From: Fictibacillus barbaricus
Lineage (GTDB): Bacteria > Bacillota > Bacilli > Bacillales > Fictibacillaceae
DNA: 64,000 nucleotides
Assembly (NCBI RefSeq): GCF_014635025.1
Contig: NZ_BMCE01000002.1
Span: forward strand, 372,001 to 436,000
Direction of reading: 5' to 3'
Positions 1-9,040 of this stretch are shown here, in pieces. The notes under the pieces were generated by a model, which ran no database searches, was not told where the DNA came from, and was given only the letters and a program-made list of their open reading frames with translations. Within the stretch, counting starts at the first letter, position 1. Every line of letters starts with the position of its first letter. The translations under genes and the position numbers were made by a program.

Positions 1-796
1 GGGCTAGACCGAAGAATAATGCTGCACCTAGAGCACCTAGTGGATGCCATTTACCAAAGATCATAGCAGCAAGAGCCATGAAACCTTGTCCAGTAATGGT
101 AGAGTGTGTAAAGTTACCTGAGATTGACGCTACATATACCGCTCCTCCAAGACCAGCAAGTGCACCACTCAACAACACACCGATATATCGTGTTTTCGTA
201 ACATTAATCCCCATTGTGTCTGCTGCCATCGGATGCTCTCCTACTGAACGAAGACGAAGACCAAACGGCGTTTTGTATAGGACATACCACACAATTAAAG
301 CTACAAATACAGCCAAATAAGAAGTTAAGTAAGCATTCGAGAAGAACAGTTTACCGATAACCGGAATATCAGACAGAAATGGGATATCACTTTTGGAAAT
401 TCTTTCTGAAATAACTGGAGTCTGTCCAGCATTGAAGATTTTCTTTGTTAGAAAGATCGCCAACCCAGCAGCTAAAAAGTTAATCGCCACACCGCTTACA
501 ACTTGATCTGCTTTAAGGGAGATACTAGCAACTGCATGTATCGATGCAAATAATGCCCCTACGATCATAGCTACAACAAAACTTACCCAAGGTGAAGCTC
601 CGCCTAAACCTAATTGCTCCCCGTAGTATATGGTAACAGCACCAATAAAAGCGCCAAAAAGCATCAAACCTTCTAGACCGATATTTACTACACCAGATCG
701 TTCACTAAAAACGCCTCCAAGCGCCGTAAAGATGAGTGGGGCAGCTGAAACGATTGCCGCAGGAACAATTAACGCAAGAATATCCATAAAACTCAT
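1..796 (-). CDS. nupQ: Nucleoside ABC importer permease, NupQ-like (partial, C-terminus cut by window)
   Basis: Second membrane permease of a BMP-type nucleoside (guanosine-like) ABC importer. Translating the minus strand from the ATG at 796 gives about 265 residues of hydrophobic protein without a stop, leaving the window at base 1. Typical relatives are about 310-320 residues, so only the C-terminal part is missing. It carries the family signature around residues 30-45 (ERSGVVNIGLEGLMLFG), shared with the neighbouring permease, and several membrane segments. The start codon overlaps the stop of the upstream permease as TAATG, so the two are translationally coupled. The substrate is inferred from the B. 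subtilis NupNOPQ family; the sequence alone does not distinguish guanosine from other nucleosides. Confidence 0.9.
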   Translation of the reverse strand, partial: MSFMDILALIVPAAIVSAAPLIFTALGGVFSERSGVVNIGLEGLMLFGAFIGAVTIYYGEQLGLGGASPWVSFVVAMIVGALFASIHAVASISLKADQVVSGVAINFLAAGLAIFLTKKIFNAGQTPVISERISKSDIPFLSDIPVIGKLFFSNAYLTSYLAVFVALIVWYVLYKTPFGLRLRSVGEHPMAADTMGINVTKTRYIGVLLSGALAGLGGAVYVASISGNFTHSTITGQGFMALAAMIFGKWHPLGALGAALFFGLA

Positions 797-1848
797 TAGA
801 TCTTACCTCCTTTGTTCACACGGTTCATCAACCAATGAACAATATAGCTGCACGCAACAAAGAAGATGATTAAAGCAATAACAACTCCAACAAGTTCAGT
901 TGGAACACCTGCTATAGACTGCATGTTTAGTGCACCAATCTTTAATCCGCCAAACAATGCTGCACCTAATACAACTCCGATCGCGCTGTTTGCACCAAGA
1001 AGAGCTACAGCGATCCCATCAAAACCAACGCCAGTAAATGCAGCGTTGATCGTCATATACTGGTAAGTACCCAGGCCTTCCATACTTCCTGCAATACCAG
1101 CAAATGCACCTGAAATCGCCATGGAAAGAACAATGTTTTTAGAAACATTAATTCCTGCATACTGAGAAGCGTGCTGGTTGAACCCCACTGCACGAAGCTC
1201 ATAACCTAACGTTGTTCTCCACAGCAAGAACCACATAATTACCGCTGCGATTAATGCAACTATGATTCCATAATGAAGCGTGGAGTATTCGGTTATGCTC
1301 TGCAAGAAAGGAGATGCTAAAGAAGCTGATTCCTTGATGTTCTCTGTACGTTCGCCAGGTGCTAGCATAAAGTTACGAATGATCTCGTTTGTGCTGTAAA
1401 GCGCGATATAGTTCATCATGATCGTTGTAATAACTTCATGCACTTTGAATCTAGCTTTCAAGATACCAGGAACAGATCCCCATAAAGCACCTGCTGCTCC
1501 CGCTGCAAGAATCGCTAGTGGGATGTGGATGATGGCAGGAGCATCTACAAATATACCTACGTATACAGAAGCTAGCCATCCAACAAGAAGCTGACCTTCT
1601 ACCCCGATATTAAATAAACCTGTACGAAACGCAAAAGCTACAGCTAAACCCGATAAGATGAGCGGCGACATTTGTCGGATCGTTTCACCGGCATAATAAG
1701 AACCTCCAAAGATCCCTTGGAATAAAGCAACATATGCTTCAACCGGCTGATAGCCACTGACAAGCATGATGATTCCACCGATTAATAATCCCAGTAAAAC
1801 AGAAATAAGAGGCACAAGATATTTCATTTTGTTATTTTTATTCTGCAT
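796..1848 (-). CDS. nupP: Nucleoside ABC importer permease, NupP-like
   Basis: First permease of the BMP-family nucleoside importer, 350 residues, an integral membrane protein of the branched-chain amino acid/nucleoside permease superfamily. The segment FRTGLFNIGVEGQLLVGWLA near residues 95-115 is the family signature, and about eight to ten hydrophobic segments are visible. Its start lies 11 bases inside the end of the ATPase gene and its stop overlaps the nupQ start, so ATPase, NupP and NupQ form one tightly coupled unit. NupP and NupQ should form the heterodimeric channel energised by NupO. Substrate specificity is by homology only. Confidence 0.92.
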   Translation of the reverse strand: MQNKNNKMKYLVPLISVLLGLLIGGIIMLVSGYQPVEAYVALFQGIFGGSYYAGETIRQMSPLILSGLAVAFAFRTGLFNIGVEGQLLVGWLASVYVGIFVDAPAIIHIPLAILAAGAAGALWGSVPGILKARFKVHEVITTIMMNYIALYSTNEIIRNFMLAPGERTENIKESASLASPFLQSITEYSTLHYGIIVALIAAVIMWFLLWRTTLGYELRAVGFNQHASQYAGINVSKNIVLSMAISGAFAGIAGSMEGLGTYQYMTINAAFTGVGFDGIAVALLGANSAIGVVLGAALFGGLKIGALNMQSIAGVPTELVGVVIALIIFFVACSYIVHWLMNRVNKGGKI

Positions 1849-3364
1849 GTACTGTCCCTCTCTTTCCGCCAGCCATTAAAAGTCCAAGTTCTTGTTCTGA
1901 CGTTTCTTTAGGATCGACGACAGCTACGATTTTTCCTTCATACATGACTGCAATTCGGTCACTTACGTTGATGATCTCGTCCAATTCAAACGAAACTAAT
2001 AATACCGCTTTCCCATTATCTCTTTGTTCAATCAGCTTAGAGTGTATGAATTCGATCGCTCCAACATCAAGACCGCGAGTAGGCTGAGCTGCGATCAGGA
2101 AATCCGGATCACGGTCTACTTCTCTTGCTATGATTGCTTTTTGCTGATTTCCGCCCGAAAGTGCCCGTGCAGGAGTGTATGCATCAGGTGTACGAACATC
2201 ATATTCAGCGATTAATTTTTTTGCTTTTTCATAGATTGGTTTAAAATTTAAGATACCTGACTTAGAATATGGCTTTTGGTAATACGTTTGCAGAACCATG
2301 TTCTCCCCAACAGAGAAATCCAAAACCAATCCGTGTTTATGCCGGTCTTGCGGGATATGTCCAAGCCCTTTCTCTGTAACACTTCTAGGAGTTTTATTGG
2401 TAATGTCTTTATCACGAAGACGGATAGACCCTTCATGAACTTTATGAAGGCCAGTAATAGCCTCTAAAAGCTCAGATTGCCCGTTTCCGTCAACACCAGC
2501 AATTCCTACGATTTCTCCAGCGTGGACAGTTAAGTTTAATCCGTTCACAACTGGTACTTTTCGGCTGTCAAGAACGACAAGATCATTAATTGTCAGTACA
2601 GCCTCTTTAGGGTCGGCATCGTCCTTTTCGACCTTAAAATTGACTTCACGACCAACCATCATCGCAGCAAGTGAATCAGGATTTGAATCACTAACGTTAA
2701 CCGTCCCCACACCTCTTCCACGTCTGATAACGGTACAGCGATCACAAACCTCCATGATCTCTTTTAGTTTGTGAGTGATTAGGATAATAGACTTTCCTTC
2801 ACTAACAAGCTTTTTCATGATCTGGATCAGCTCAATAATCTCTTGAGGAGTTAACACGGCTGTCGGCTCATCAAAAATGAGAATATCAGCACCTCGATAG
2901 AGCGTTTTCAAAATTTCAACACGCTGCTGCATACCGACTGAGATATCTTCAATCTTCGCAAACGGATCTACATGAAGGCCGTACTGATCAGAAAGTGCCT
3001 GTACTTCTTTAGCGGCAGTCTGAAGATCTACCCTTCCGCCTTTCGTAGGTTCTTTTCCTAAAATGATATTTTCTGTAACAGTAAATTTATCAACGAGCAT
3101 AAAGTGCTGATGAACCATCCCAATACCAAGCGAGTTGGCAATATTCGGATCATTGTTCACCACTTTATTTCCTTTTACAAAGATCTCTCCTTGTTCTGGC
3201 TCATAAAGACCGAACAAGACATTCATCAACGTTGATTTCCCTGCACCGTTCTCCCCTAGAAGGGCATGAATTTCACCCTTTTTCACTTGCAATGTAATAT
3301 CGTCATTCGCTACGATACCAGGAAATTCTTTACGGATATTGCGCATATCAATTACATATTCCAT
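1838..3364 (-). CDS. nupO: Nucleoside ABC importer ATPase, NupO-like
   Basis: Cytoplasmic ATPase of the importer, 508 residues with two fused ABC domains, the layout of sugar/nucleoside ATPases (RbsA/NupO type). Domain one has an intact Walker A, GENGAGKST at residues 37-45, and a Walker B ending in IFDEPTAVLTP. Domain two has the degenerate loop GVDGNGQSE in place of Walker A and the signature-like LSGGNQQK followed by AAQPTRGLDVG. This asymmetry is normal in the family. The gene sits between the binding lipoprotein and two permeases; a hairpin separates it from the lipoprotein gene. Confidence 0.93.
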   Translation of the reverse strand: MEYVIDMRNIRKEFPGIVANDDITLQVKKGEIHALLGENGAGKSTLMNVLFGLYEPEQGEIFVKGNKVVNNDPNIANSLGIGMVHQHFMLVDKFTVTENIILGKEPTKGGRVDLQTAAKEVQALSDQYGLHVDPFAKIEDISVGMQQRVEILKTLYRGADILIFDEPTAVLTPQEIIELIQIMKKLVSEGKSIILITHKLKEIMEVCDRCTVIRRGRGVGTVNVSDSNPDSLAAMMVGREVNFKVEKDDADPKEAVLTINDLVVLDSRKVPVVNGLNLTVHAGEIVGIAGVDGNGQSELLEAITGLHKVHEGSIRLRDKDITNKTPRSVTEKGLGHIPQDRHKHGLVLDFSVGENMVLQTYYQKPYSKSGILNFKPIYEKAKKLIAEYDVRTPDAYTPARALSGGNQQKAIIAREVDRDPDFLIAAQPTRGLDVGAIEFIHSKLIEQRDNGKAVLLVSFELDEIINVSDRIAVMYEGKIVAVVDPKETSEQELGLLMAGGKRGTVHAE

Positions 3365-3395
3365 TAAAAGCTCTCACCCCTTTTGTACATAAGGA

Positions 3396-3419
3396 AGGAC
3401 TTGGCTGCTGCCAAGTCCT
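3396..3419 (-). promoter_or_regulatory. Intercistronic hairpin between binding lipoprotein and ATPase
   Basis: A perfect 9-bp inverted repeat (AGGACTTGG / CCAAGTCCT) with a 6-base loop lies in the 75-base gap between the bmpA-type gene and nupO. On the transcribed strand it is followed by TCCTTATG and not a U-run, so it is a poor intrinsic terminator. Such hairpins after a binding-protein gene often stabilise the upstream mRNA and keep binding protein in excess over the transporter; that role is inference. Confidence 0.5.
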
Positions 3420-3439
3420 GGCCTAATATTAAACTAAGA

Positions 3440-4504
3440 TTACTTTAAGTTTGCTTTGAACTCTTCGTACTCAGCGTCTGTTTTAGGTACTTTAACTTCT
3501 CCGTCGATGATTTTCTTTTTGTAATCTTCAACTGACTTAAGTACATCTTCTTTAACGTTTTCTTGTGTTGGAGCGATCCCTACACCGTCTTGTTTAAGAC
3601 CAAACTCAACAACTTTTCCGCCTGGGAATTTTCCAGCCATCGTTTGCTCAGATACTTCGTAAACAGCTTGGTCTACACGTTTTACCATTGAAGTAAGTGT
3701 TACGTTTTCAGGCATACCTTCTTCATGCTGGTCACGGTCAACACCGATTACCCAAACATTTTCACCGTTCTTCTTACGGTTTTTCGCTTCAGTGAATACG
3801 CCCATTCCTGTTCCGCCTGCAGCGTGGTAGATGATGTCAGCGCCTTGCTGATAGAATGTGTTTGCAATCTGCTGCCCTTTTTCAGCTTTGTTGAAGTCTT
3901 CTGCATATTGAACAAGTACTTCTGCATCAGGGTTAGCTGTTAGAACACCCGCTTTAAAGCCGTTTTCAAACTTTTTGATCAGCTCACTGTTTACACCGCC
4001 AACGAATCCAACTTTGTTCGTTTTTGATTGCATACCTGCAACTAGACCTACTAAGAATGAACCTTCATGCTCAGCGAAAGTGATGTTTGCTACGTTGTCA
4101 CCTTTTACGACCATGTCAACGATTGCAAGCTTAGCATCAGGCTGTTGTTTAGCAACCGTTTCCACATCTGTTCCCATTAAGAAACCGATACCGAAAACAA
4201 GATCATACTTTTGGCGGATCAAAGAGTTTAAGTTCGGCTTGTAATCACTTTGTGCTGTTGATTGCAAGTATTTGTAGCCTTTGTTTTCTGCAAGACTGTT
4301 ATCTTTGCCAAACTTCGTTAAACCTTCCCATGCTGATTGGTTAAAAGACTTATCATCTACACCGCCAGTATCTGTTACCATAGCTACTTTAAAGTCTTTT
4401 TTGTCTCCACCTGAAGTTTTACCATCATCATTGTTACCGCATCCTGCAAGAATAGTACCAGCAGTCAGCATGGCAGTTACCATTAAACCTAATTTCTTTT
4501 TCAA
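3440..4504 (-). CDS. nupN: BMP-family nucleoside-binding lipoprotein, NupN-like
   Basis: Extracellular substrate-binding lipoprotein of the importer, 354 residues. The N-terminus MKKK plus a hydrophobic stretch ends in a lipobox LAGC with the acylated cysteine at residue 22, so it is anchored to the outer face of the membrane. The mature part begins with an acidic, glycine-rich linker and then the BMP (PnrA/TmpC) fold, with the typical AMVTDTGGVDDKSFNQSAW segment. The start is a TTG at 4502-4504 preceded by AGGGGG at 8-base spacing; no ATG fits as well. It is the first transporter gene after the GntR gene. A small inverted repeat AAATG-TTTT-CATTT at 4521-4534 just upstream could be an operator; this is weak. 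Confidence 0.92.
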   Translation of the reverse strand: MKKKLGLMVTAMLTAGTILAGCGNNDDGKTSGGDKKDFKVAMVTDTGGVDDKSFNQSAWEGLTKFGKDNSLAENKGYKYLQSTAQSDYKPNLNSLIRQKYDLVFGIGFLMGTDVETVAKQQPDAKLAIVDMVVKGDNVANITFAEHEGSFLVGLVAGMQSKTNKVGFVGGVNSELIKKFENGFKAGVLTANPDAEVLVQYAEDFNKAEKGQQIANTFYQQGADIIYHAAGGTGMGVFTEAKNRKKNGENVWVIGVDRDQHEEGMPENVTLTSMVKRVDQAVYEVSEQTMAGKFPGGKVVEFGLKQDGVGIAPTQENVKEDVLKSVEDYKKKIIDGEVKVPKTDAEYEEFKANLK

Positions 4505-4591
4505 CTTATTTTCCCCCTGTAAATGTTTTCATTTTAATGACTAACCAGTGCTGCAAAAAAAGTACCGATCACCCCCTAAAAAGGACTTTAA

Positions 4592-5317
4592 TTATAAGCG
4601 CTTTCTTAAGACAGAGAATAAGAACTTATCTGATCTAAAATAATTGCAAGAGTAAAGAACTGGTTCATCAAACTGATCGTAGTGCATTTGCCTTAAAATC
4701 AGGAGCGGGATACGTTCGTCACTTTCCAAAATATCAGAAATTCTGTCATGGTAGCCGATTGGTTCAATGTTTGTAACCGCATACATAACGCGTCTGCCAG
4801 TTACTTTCTCAAGCATCTCTAAAAATGATTCATAATCATGCAATCCTTTATCAGGAAAAAGATGTGCAGGCATATGGTCTTTACAGAAAACAACCGGTTC
4901 CCCATCTGCTGTACGAACACGTTCCATCATCATTAGACCTTCAGGAAGAGAATCGTTGAACATGTTGAGAAGTTCATCAGTTACATCTGTCATTTGAGAG
5001 GATAGGAATATAGTACCCGCTTGCTTTCCACCTCTTTCTATCATATCGGTCACACTGTATAGTTCTTCAATACCAGATGAGAATAAAGCACGAGTTCTGA
5101 CAAAAGTACCAACTCCGTGTTTGCGGATGAGTACGTTTTCATCTTCTAGTATACGAAGCGCTTCACGCAGTGTAGCCCTGGAGATCCCAAGTTGTTTTGA
5201 TAGCTCAAATTCTGATGGGAGTTTTTCTCCTTCTTTATAAATGCCTTCTTCAATATCTTTTTTCAACTTCTCAATCACTTTAATATATAACAAGCGATGG
5301 TCAGCTTTAATTGACAT
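4592..5317 (-). CDS. GntR-family transcriptional regulator with UTRA domain (YmfC-like)
   Basis: Cytoplasmic transcription factor of 241 residues. Residues about 8-75 form the GntR winged helix-turn-helix ([20 protein letters not shown], then [24 protein letters not shown]). Residues about 95-235 form a UTRA (HutC-type) effector domain. It lies in the position of B. subtilis ymfC next to spoIIIE, and directly upstream of and co-oriented with the nucleoside importer, so local control of that importer is the likely role. No terminator separates it from the lipoprotein gene 87 bases downstream. The effector is unknown; a nucleoside or a sugar phosphate is possible. Confidence 0.88.
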   Translation of the reverse strand: MSIKADHRLLYIKVIEKLKKDIEEGIYKEGEKLPSEFELSKQLGISRATLREALRILEDENVLIRKHGVGTFVRTRALFSSGIEELYSVTDMIERGGKQAGTIFLSSQMTDVTDELLNMFNDSLPEGLMMMERVRTADGEPVVFCKDHMPAHLFPDKGLHDYESFLEMLEKVTGRRVMYAVTNIEPIGYHDRISDILESDERIPLLILRQMHYDQFDEPVLYSCNYFRSDKFLFSVLRKRL

Positions 5318-5360
5318 TCCAAAACCACCTTAACTAGTTGTTCGACGTATGACAAATTAT

Positions 5361-5380
5361 TAGTAGAATCGACATTACTA
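5361..5380. promoter_or_regulatory. Candidate operator upstream of the GntR gene
   Basis: The AT-rich 186-base gap between spoIIIE and the GntR gene holds the inverted repeat TAGTA-N10-TACTA about 45 bases before the GntR start, and a palindrome AACTAGTT at about 5333-5340. Either could be an autoregulatory GntR site. No reference motif was matched, so this is only a candidate. Confidence 0.25.
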
Positions 5381-5470
5381 TACCATTTTTAATTGTATAA
5401 ATAAATACTAATTTTACAAAATTTTTATATGTATTCTTTGGTTTTAACAAAAATAGAAATATATGGCAAA

Positions 5471-5501
5471 AATAAAGAGAAACGAGTTTTTAGCTCGTTT
5501 C
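5471..5501 (-). terminator. Intrinsic terminator after spoIIIE
   Basis: GAAACGAG / CTCGTTTC stem (5479-5486 with 5494-5501), 7-base loop, followed on the minus strand by TCTTTATTTTT. It starts 3 bases past the spoIIIE stop and separates it from the GntR/importer genes. Confidence 0.85.
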
Positions 5502-5503
5502 CC

Positions 5504-7864
5504 TTATGAACTAGAAGCTTCTTTTTCGTCCGGCATCGCGGAGATGAGTACTTCACGTGGTTTTGATCCTTCATATGGACCTACTATTCCTTTTGACTCC
5601 ATGGTATCAATTAATCTCGCCGCTCTCGAATAACCAATTCGAAATCTTCGCTGCAGCATGGAAACTGAAGCTGTTTGCATATCGACAACAAGTCGAACAG
5701 CATCAGAGAACAGATCATCTTCAGATTCCATAACAGCGGGTTCAGCTTCTTCTGTCGGGATCATATCTTTTTGATATTGTGCTCTTTGCTGACTGACACA
5801 ATGATCAACAATGGTTTCAACTTCCTCATCAGAAAGGAATGCGCCCTGTACCCGAACAGGTTTTGATGCGCCGGATGGGAAGAAGAGCATATCACCTCTA
5901 CCCAATAGCTTCTCGGCCCCTCCCATATCAAGAATTGTTCTCGAATCGGTTTGGGAAGAAACACTAAAGGCGATTCTTGACGGAATGTTAGCCTTAATGA
6001 CTCCTGTTATAACATCTACAGATGGCCTCTGAGTCGCAATGATTAAATGTATGCCTGCAGCACGAGCCATCTGGGCAAGCCGTGTGATCGCATCTTCGAC
6101 ATCACCAGATGCGACCATCATAAGGTCTGCAAGTTCATCAACAATTACAACTATATATGGAAGGAAAGGCTGTTTCGCATCACCTTTTGCATTTTGTTTA
6201 CGAATCGATTCATTATATCCTTCAATGTTTCTTGTTCCGCTGTGAGAGAACAGTTCATATCTGCGTTCCATCTCAGATACGACTCTTTTTAACGCCTGTG
6301 CTGCTTTTTTAGGCTCTGTTACAACGGGCGCTAAAAGATGCGGTATTCCATTATACATATTCAATTCAACCATCTTAGGGTCGATCATCATCATCTTTAC
6401 TTCGTGAGGCTTAGCTCTCATCAGAATACTCGTTATGATGCCATTGACACAAACACTTTTACCGCTGCCTGTTGCTCCAGCTACAAGTAAATGAGGCATC
6501 TTAGACAAATCTGCTATAATAGGCTCTCCAGAAATATCCCTGCCGAGACCAATTGCAAGCGGTGACTGCTGCCCTGTAAATTGTGGAGCCTCGAGCACTT
6601 CTCTTAGTGTTACCATCGAAATCTCTTGATTGGGAACCTCTATGCCAACAGCAGATTTACCTGGAATCGGTGCTTCTATCCTGATATCTTTTGCCGCTAA
6701 TGCCAAAGCTAAGTCGTCAGTAAGGTTGACGATTTTACTTACTTTTACCCCTACGTCAGGATATACTTCATATTTGGTTACAGCAGGTCCCAAATGAACT
6801 TTTAGTACTTTTGCCTTTACTCCAAAACTCTCGAATGTTTTCTCAAGCTTCTTAGCATTGCTCTTACTCGCAGCATATTGCTTATCTTTATGCTGACCAC
6901 TGTTTTGAGGAGTTCTTAAATGTTTCATCGTCGGAAGCTGGTAATGTTCGTTCTGAATGACCTCATCACCAAAGTTAGGCGGTAAAGGTGAAGGAACAGA
7001 CACATTCTCATCCTTACTTTCATCTTGTGTGTGGTCTGACTCTTCTGATTCACCATATACTTGAGGAGCAAATTTTAATTGCACCCCGCTGTCTGTTTGA
7101 TGTACCCTTTTTGTAAAATCTTCAATAACAGGCTCTTCCGAGATGATAATTTCTTCTGTTTCACCATCTTCCTCAACAGTAGAGGGTTTAAGTGCTTTCT
7201 TTTCCTTCACTCTTGTATTACGTCCAGCAGCTATTGCTGTTTTCTTCTCTTGAGCAAATTCTTTCATCTTAGCCGATGCATGACTTGTAAAATCAACGAG
7301 TTTTTGCAAGATAACAGAAAGAGATTTTCCTGAAATTAAAAGGAGGCTGCCTATAATGAGAAAGAAAATAACCAGCTTTGTACCACCCGCTCCGAACAGG
7401 AAATAAAAGAGAGCAAATCCGATAGCTCCTGCAATTCCGCCTCCAAGATCGTTTGTAGAGGTTTCCCCCTGAAGCTGCAGCCAATATAGATCCCACGTAT
7501 TCCGTATAACAGAAGCATCTTTCCATTCTCCGCCGTTTGTTAAATGTTCGAAAAGAGTCAGATGACTTAAGACCAAAAAGGAAAAAAACAGGATGTAGGC
7601 ACCCGCTAATTTTTTTGTAAGTAAAAGAGGCCAGCTTCTTTTCCAAATCAAATAAAACGATATTAAAATACAGCCCAATAAAAGAACACCGTACCATTCT
7701 CCGCTAAAAAAGCGCAACAGATGGACAAAAGCCATGCCGACATTACCCATTTTAGCCAATCCAAGCGAAGCAAGAGCTAGTAAAGAAAGACCTGCGATCT
7801 CAAACGTCAGCTGTTCTTTCCATCTGCCTTTATTTTTTGCTTTCTTTTTTTTGTTTTTTGCCAT
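5504..7864 (-). CDS. spoIIIE: DNA translocase SpoIIIE/FtsK
   Basis: Septal ATP-driven DNA pump that moves the chromosome into the forespore and clears trapped DNA at division. It has 786 residues, almost exactly the B. subtilis SpoIIIE length. The N-terminus (about 1-185) has a lysine-rich start and four or five membrane segments, which separates it from the soluble paralogue SftA. A charged linker follows (about 190-330), then the motor with Walker A GATGSGKS near residue 460 and Walker [14 protein letters not shown] near 580. The C-terminal gamma winged-helix domain (about 725-780, [17 protein letters not shown]) reads SRS/KOPS-type orientation sequences. Its position after tepA-ylzJ matches B. 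subtilis. Confidence 0.96.
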   Translation of the reverse strand: MAKNKKKKAKNKGRWKEQLTFEIAGLSLLALASLGLAKMGNVGMAFVHLLRFFSGEWYGVLLLGCILISFYLIWKRSWPLLLTKKLAGAYILFFSFLVLSHLTLFEHLTNGGEWKDASVIRNTWDLYWLQLQGETSTNDLGGGIAGAIGFALFYFLFGAGGTKLVIFFLIIGSLLLISGKSLSVILQKLVDFTSHASAKMKEFAQEKKTAIAAGRNTRVKEKKALKPSTVEEDGETEEIIISEEPVIEDFTKRVHQTDSGVQLKFAPQVYGESEESDHTQDESKDENVSVPSPLPPNFGDEVIQNEHYQLPTMKHLRTPQNSGQHKDKQYAASKSNAKKLEKTFESFGVKAKVLKVHLGPAVTKYEVYPDVGVKVSKIVNLTDDLALALAAKDIRIEAPIPGKSAVGIEVPNQEISMVTLREVLEAPQFTGQQSPLAIGLGRDISGEPIIADLSKMPHLLVAGATGSGKSVCVNGIITSILMRAKPHEVKMMMIDPKMVELNMYNGIPHLLAPVVTEPKKAAQALKRVVSEMERRYELFSHSGTRNIEGYNESIRKQNAKGDAKQPFLPYIVVIVDELADLMMVASGDVEDAITRLAQMARAAGIHLIIATQRPSVDVITGVIKANIPSRIAFSVSSQTDSRTILDMGGAEKLLGRGDMLFFPSGASKPVRVQGAFLSDEEVETIVDHCVSQQRAQYQKDMIPTEEAEPAVMESEDDLFSDAVRLVVDMQTASVSMLQRRFRIGYSRAARLIDTMESKGIVGPYEGSKPREVLISAMPDEKEASSS

Positions 7865-7913
7865 AAAATCACCTCACTACAACGCAATATTAAGTATGTA
7901 TGTACAAAAATGG

Positions 7914-7947
7914 AAAGAAAAGCAGCCCTGCAAAAAGAAGGCTGCTT
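7914..7947 (-). terminator. Intrinsic terminator after tepA-ylzJ
   Basis: AAGCAGCC / GGCTGCTT stem (7920-7927 with 7940-7947) with a 12-base loop, then TTCTTTCC on the minus strand. It lies between ylzJ and spoIIIE, so spoIIIE probably has its own promoter in the remaining 50 bases. Confidence 0.75.
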
Positions 7948-7980
7948 GAAAATAGTATAGCATATTTCTAAGGTGACTTA

Positions 7981-8190
7981 TTAAAAGTTTCGCAGCACCA
8001 TTCCCGGTTGACATTCCTCTAATAAAAAATGAGAAGGATCTGTGCTCATAACCTGAACGATTCTTGTTTCATCACCTATGCGTTCAACAAGTACAGGGAC
8101 ATTGTTATAAAGTATAACATTCTGCGTTGTCTCCTCGTTTCCTGCTTCCGGAAACATCAATTCGTAAGGCTGCATCGTATACCAGATCAT
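7981..8190 (-). CDS. ylzJ: YlzJ-like small protein
   Basis: Small protein of 69 residues, without membrane segment or signal peptide, recognised as the YlzJ-like family by the start [14 protein letters not shown] and its place between tepA and spoIIIE. Its ATG overlaps the tepA stop as ATGA, so it is translationally coupled to TepA. Function is unknown; conserved pairing with TepA suggests it acts with that protease, which is inference. Confidence 0.85.
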   Translation of the reverse strand: MIWYTMQPYELMFPEAGNEETTQNVILYNNVPVLVERIGDETRIVQVMSTDPSHFLLEECQPGMVLRNF

Positions 8191-8948
8191 TGTTTTATCC
8201 CATTATTATCATTTTTTTTGTTCTGCTCAATCAATTCGTTTAATTTATTAAGTGCCTGCCCAACACCACCGACTTCATTTATCAGGCCGTCATTAACAGC
8301 GTCTGTCCCGATCACGTTTGTTCCGATGTCTCTCGTTAAATTTCCTTTAGAAAACATCAGTTCTTTAAACCGTTCTTCTGTGATCTTAGAATGGCTCGTT
8401 ACGAAAGAAATAACGCGGTCCTGCATTTTATCTAAGTATTCAAATGTTTGCGGCACTCCAATAACAAGACCCGTCAGTCTTACGGGATGTATGGTCATAG
8501 TAGCGGTTGGTGCAATAAATGAGTAATCGGCACTGACAGCGATTGGTACGCCTATTGAATGACCTCCGCCGAGCACGAGAGAAACACTTGGTTTTGATAA
8601 TGAAGCAATCATTTCGGAGATAGCAAGACCTGCCTCAACATCTCCACCAACCGTATTTAAAATTACCAGCAGTCCTTCAATTTTATGATTTTGTTCAATC
8701 GCTACAAGCTGTGGAATTAGATGTTCATATTTTGTCGCTTTATTGTTCGGCGGGAGCTGCATGTGACCTTCAATCTGTCCCACGATCGTCAAACAATGAA
8801 TGCTTGAGCCTTCCATCTGTGGGACATTTGTCTGGCCTAGTGATTGGATCTTTTGAATAAGTCCAGAGCTGCTGTCATCCGTTTTCTTAGGCGGTGCATC
8901 GGTTTGCGGTGTCGGTGTTTCATTTTCCGGTGTCTGATCCATAATCAT
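8187..8948 (-). CDS. tepA: ClpP-like protease TepA (YmfB)
   Basis: ClpP-fold serine protease of the translocation-enhancing protein family, 253 residues. Residues 1-45 are a disordered, proline- and glutamate-rich extension. The protease fold follows, with the nucleophile loop [17 protein letters not shown] (Ser of GHSIG) and the catalytic His in [10 protein letters not shown]. In B. subtilis the protein has been linked to protein export and degradation of spore proteins; the exact substrate here is not visible. AAGGGG lies 5 bases before the chosen ATG at 8948. A second in-frame ATG two codons later is also possible. Confidence 0.9.
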   Translation of the reverse strand: MIMDQTPENETPTPQTDAPPKKTDDSSSGLIQKIQSLGQTNVPQMEGSSIHCLTIVGQIEGHMQLPPNNKATKYEHLIPQLVAIEQNHKIEGLLVILNTVGGDVEAGLAISEMIASLSKPSVSLVLGGGHSIGVPIAVSADYSFIAPTATMTIHPVRLTGLVIGVPQTFEYLDKMQDRVISFVTSHSKITEERFKELMFSKGNLTRDIGTNVIGTDAVNDGLINEVGGVGQALNKLNELIEQNKKNDNNGIKQ

Positions 8949-9013
8949 TCATACCCCTTCTAAGTTAGGTTCTTCTTAGTATGGGCGTTATTCCCATTCA
9001 TATGAGGAGAAAA

Positions 9014-9040
9014 TAAAAAAACCTGCTAAAACAGCAGGTT
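9014..9040 (-). terminator. Intrinsic terminator after rnjB
   Basis: AACCTGCT / AGCAGGTT stem (9020-9027 with 9033-9040), 5-base loop, followed by a T-rich tract on the minus strand. It overlaps the rnjB stop codon by two bases. Confidence 0.9.

Noticed and set aside
7293-7697. Minus-strand alternative frame of 134 codons inside spoIIIE
   Set aside because: Overlaps the membrane domain of spoIIIE in another frame; the spoIIIE frame is continuous and homologous, so this is not a frameshift product.
8029-8526. Plus-strand open frame of 165 codons opposite tepA and ylzJ
   Set aside because: Antisense shadow of two recognised genes, no homology, no ribosome binding site.
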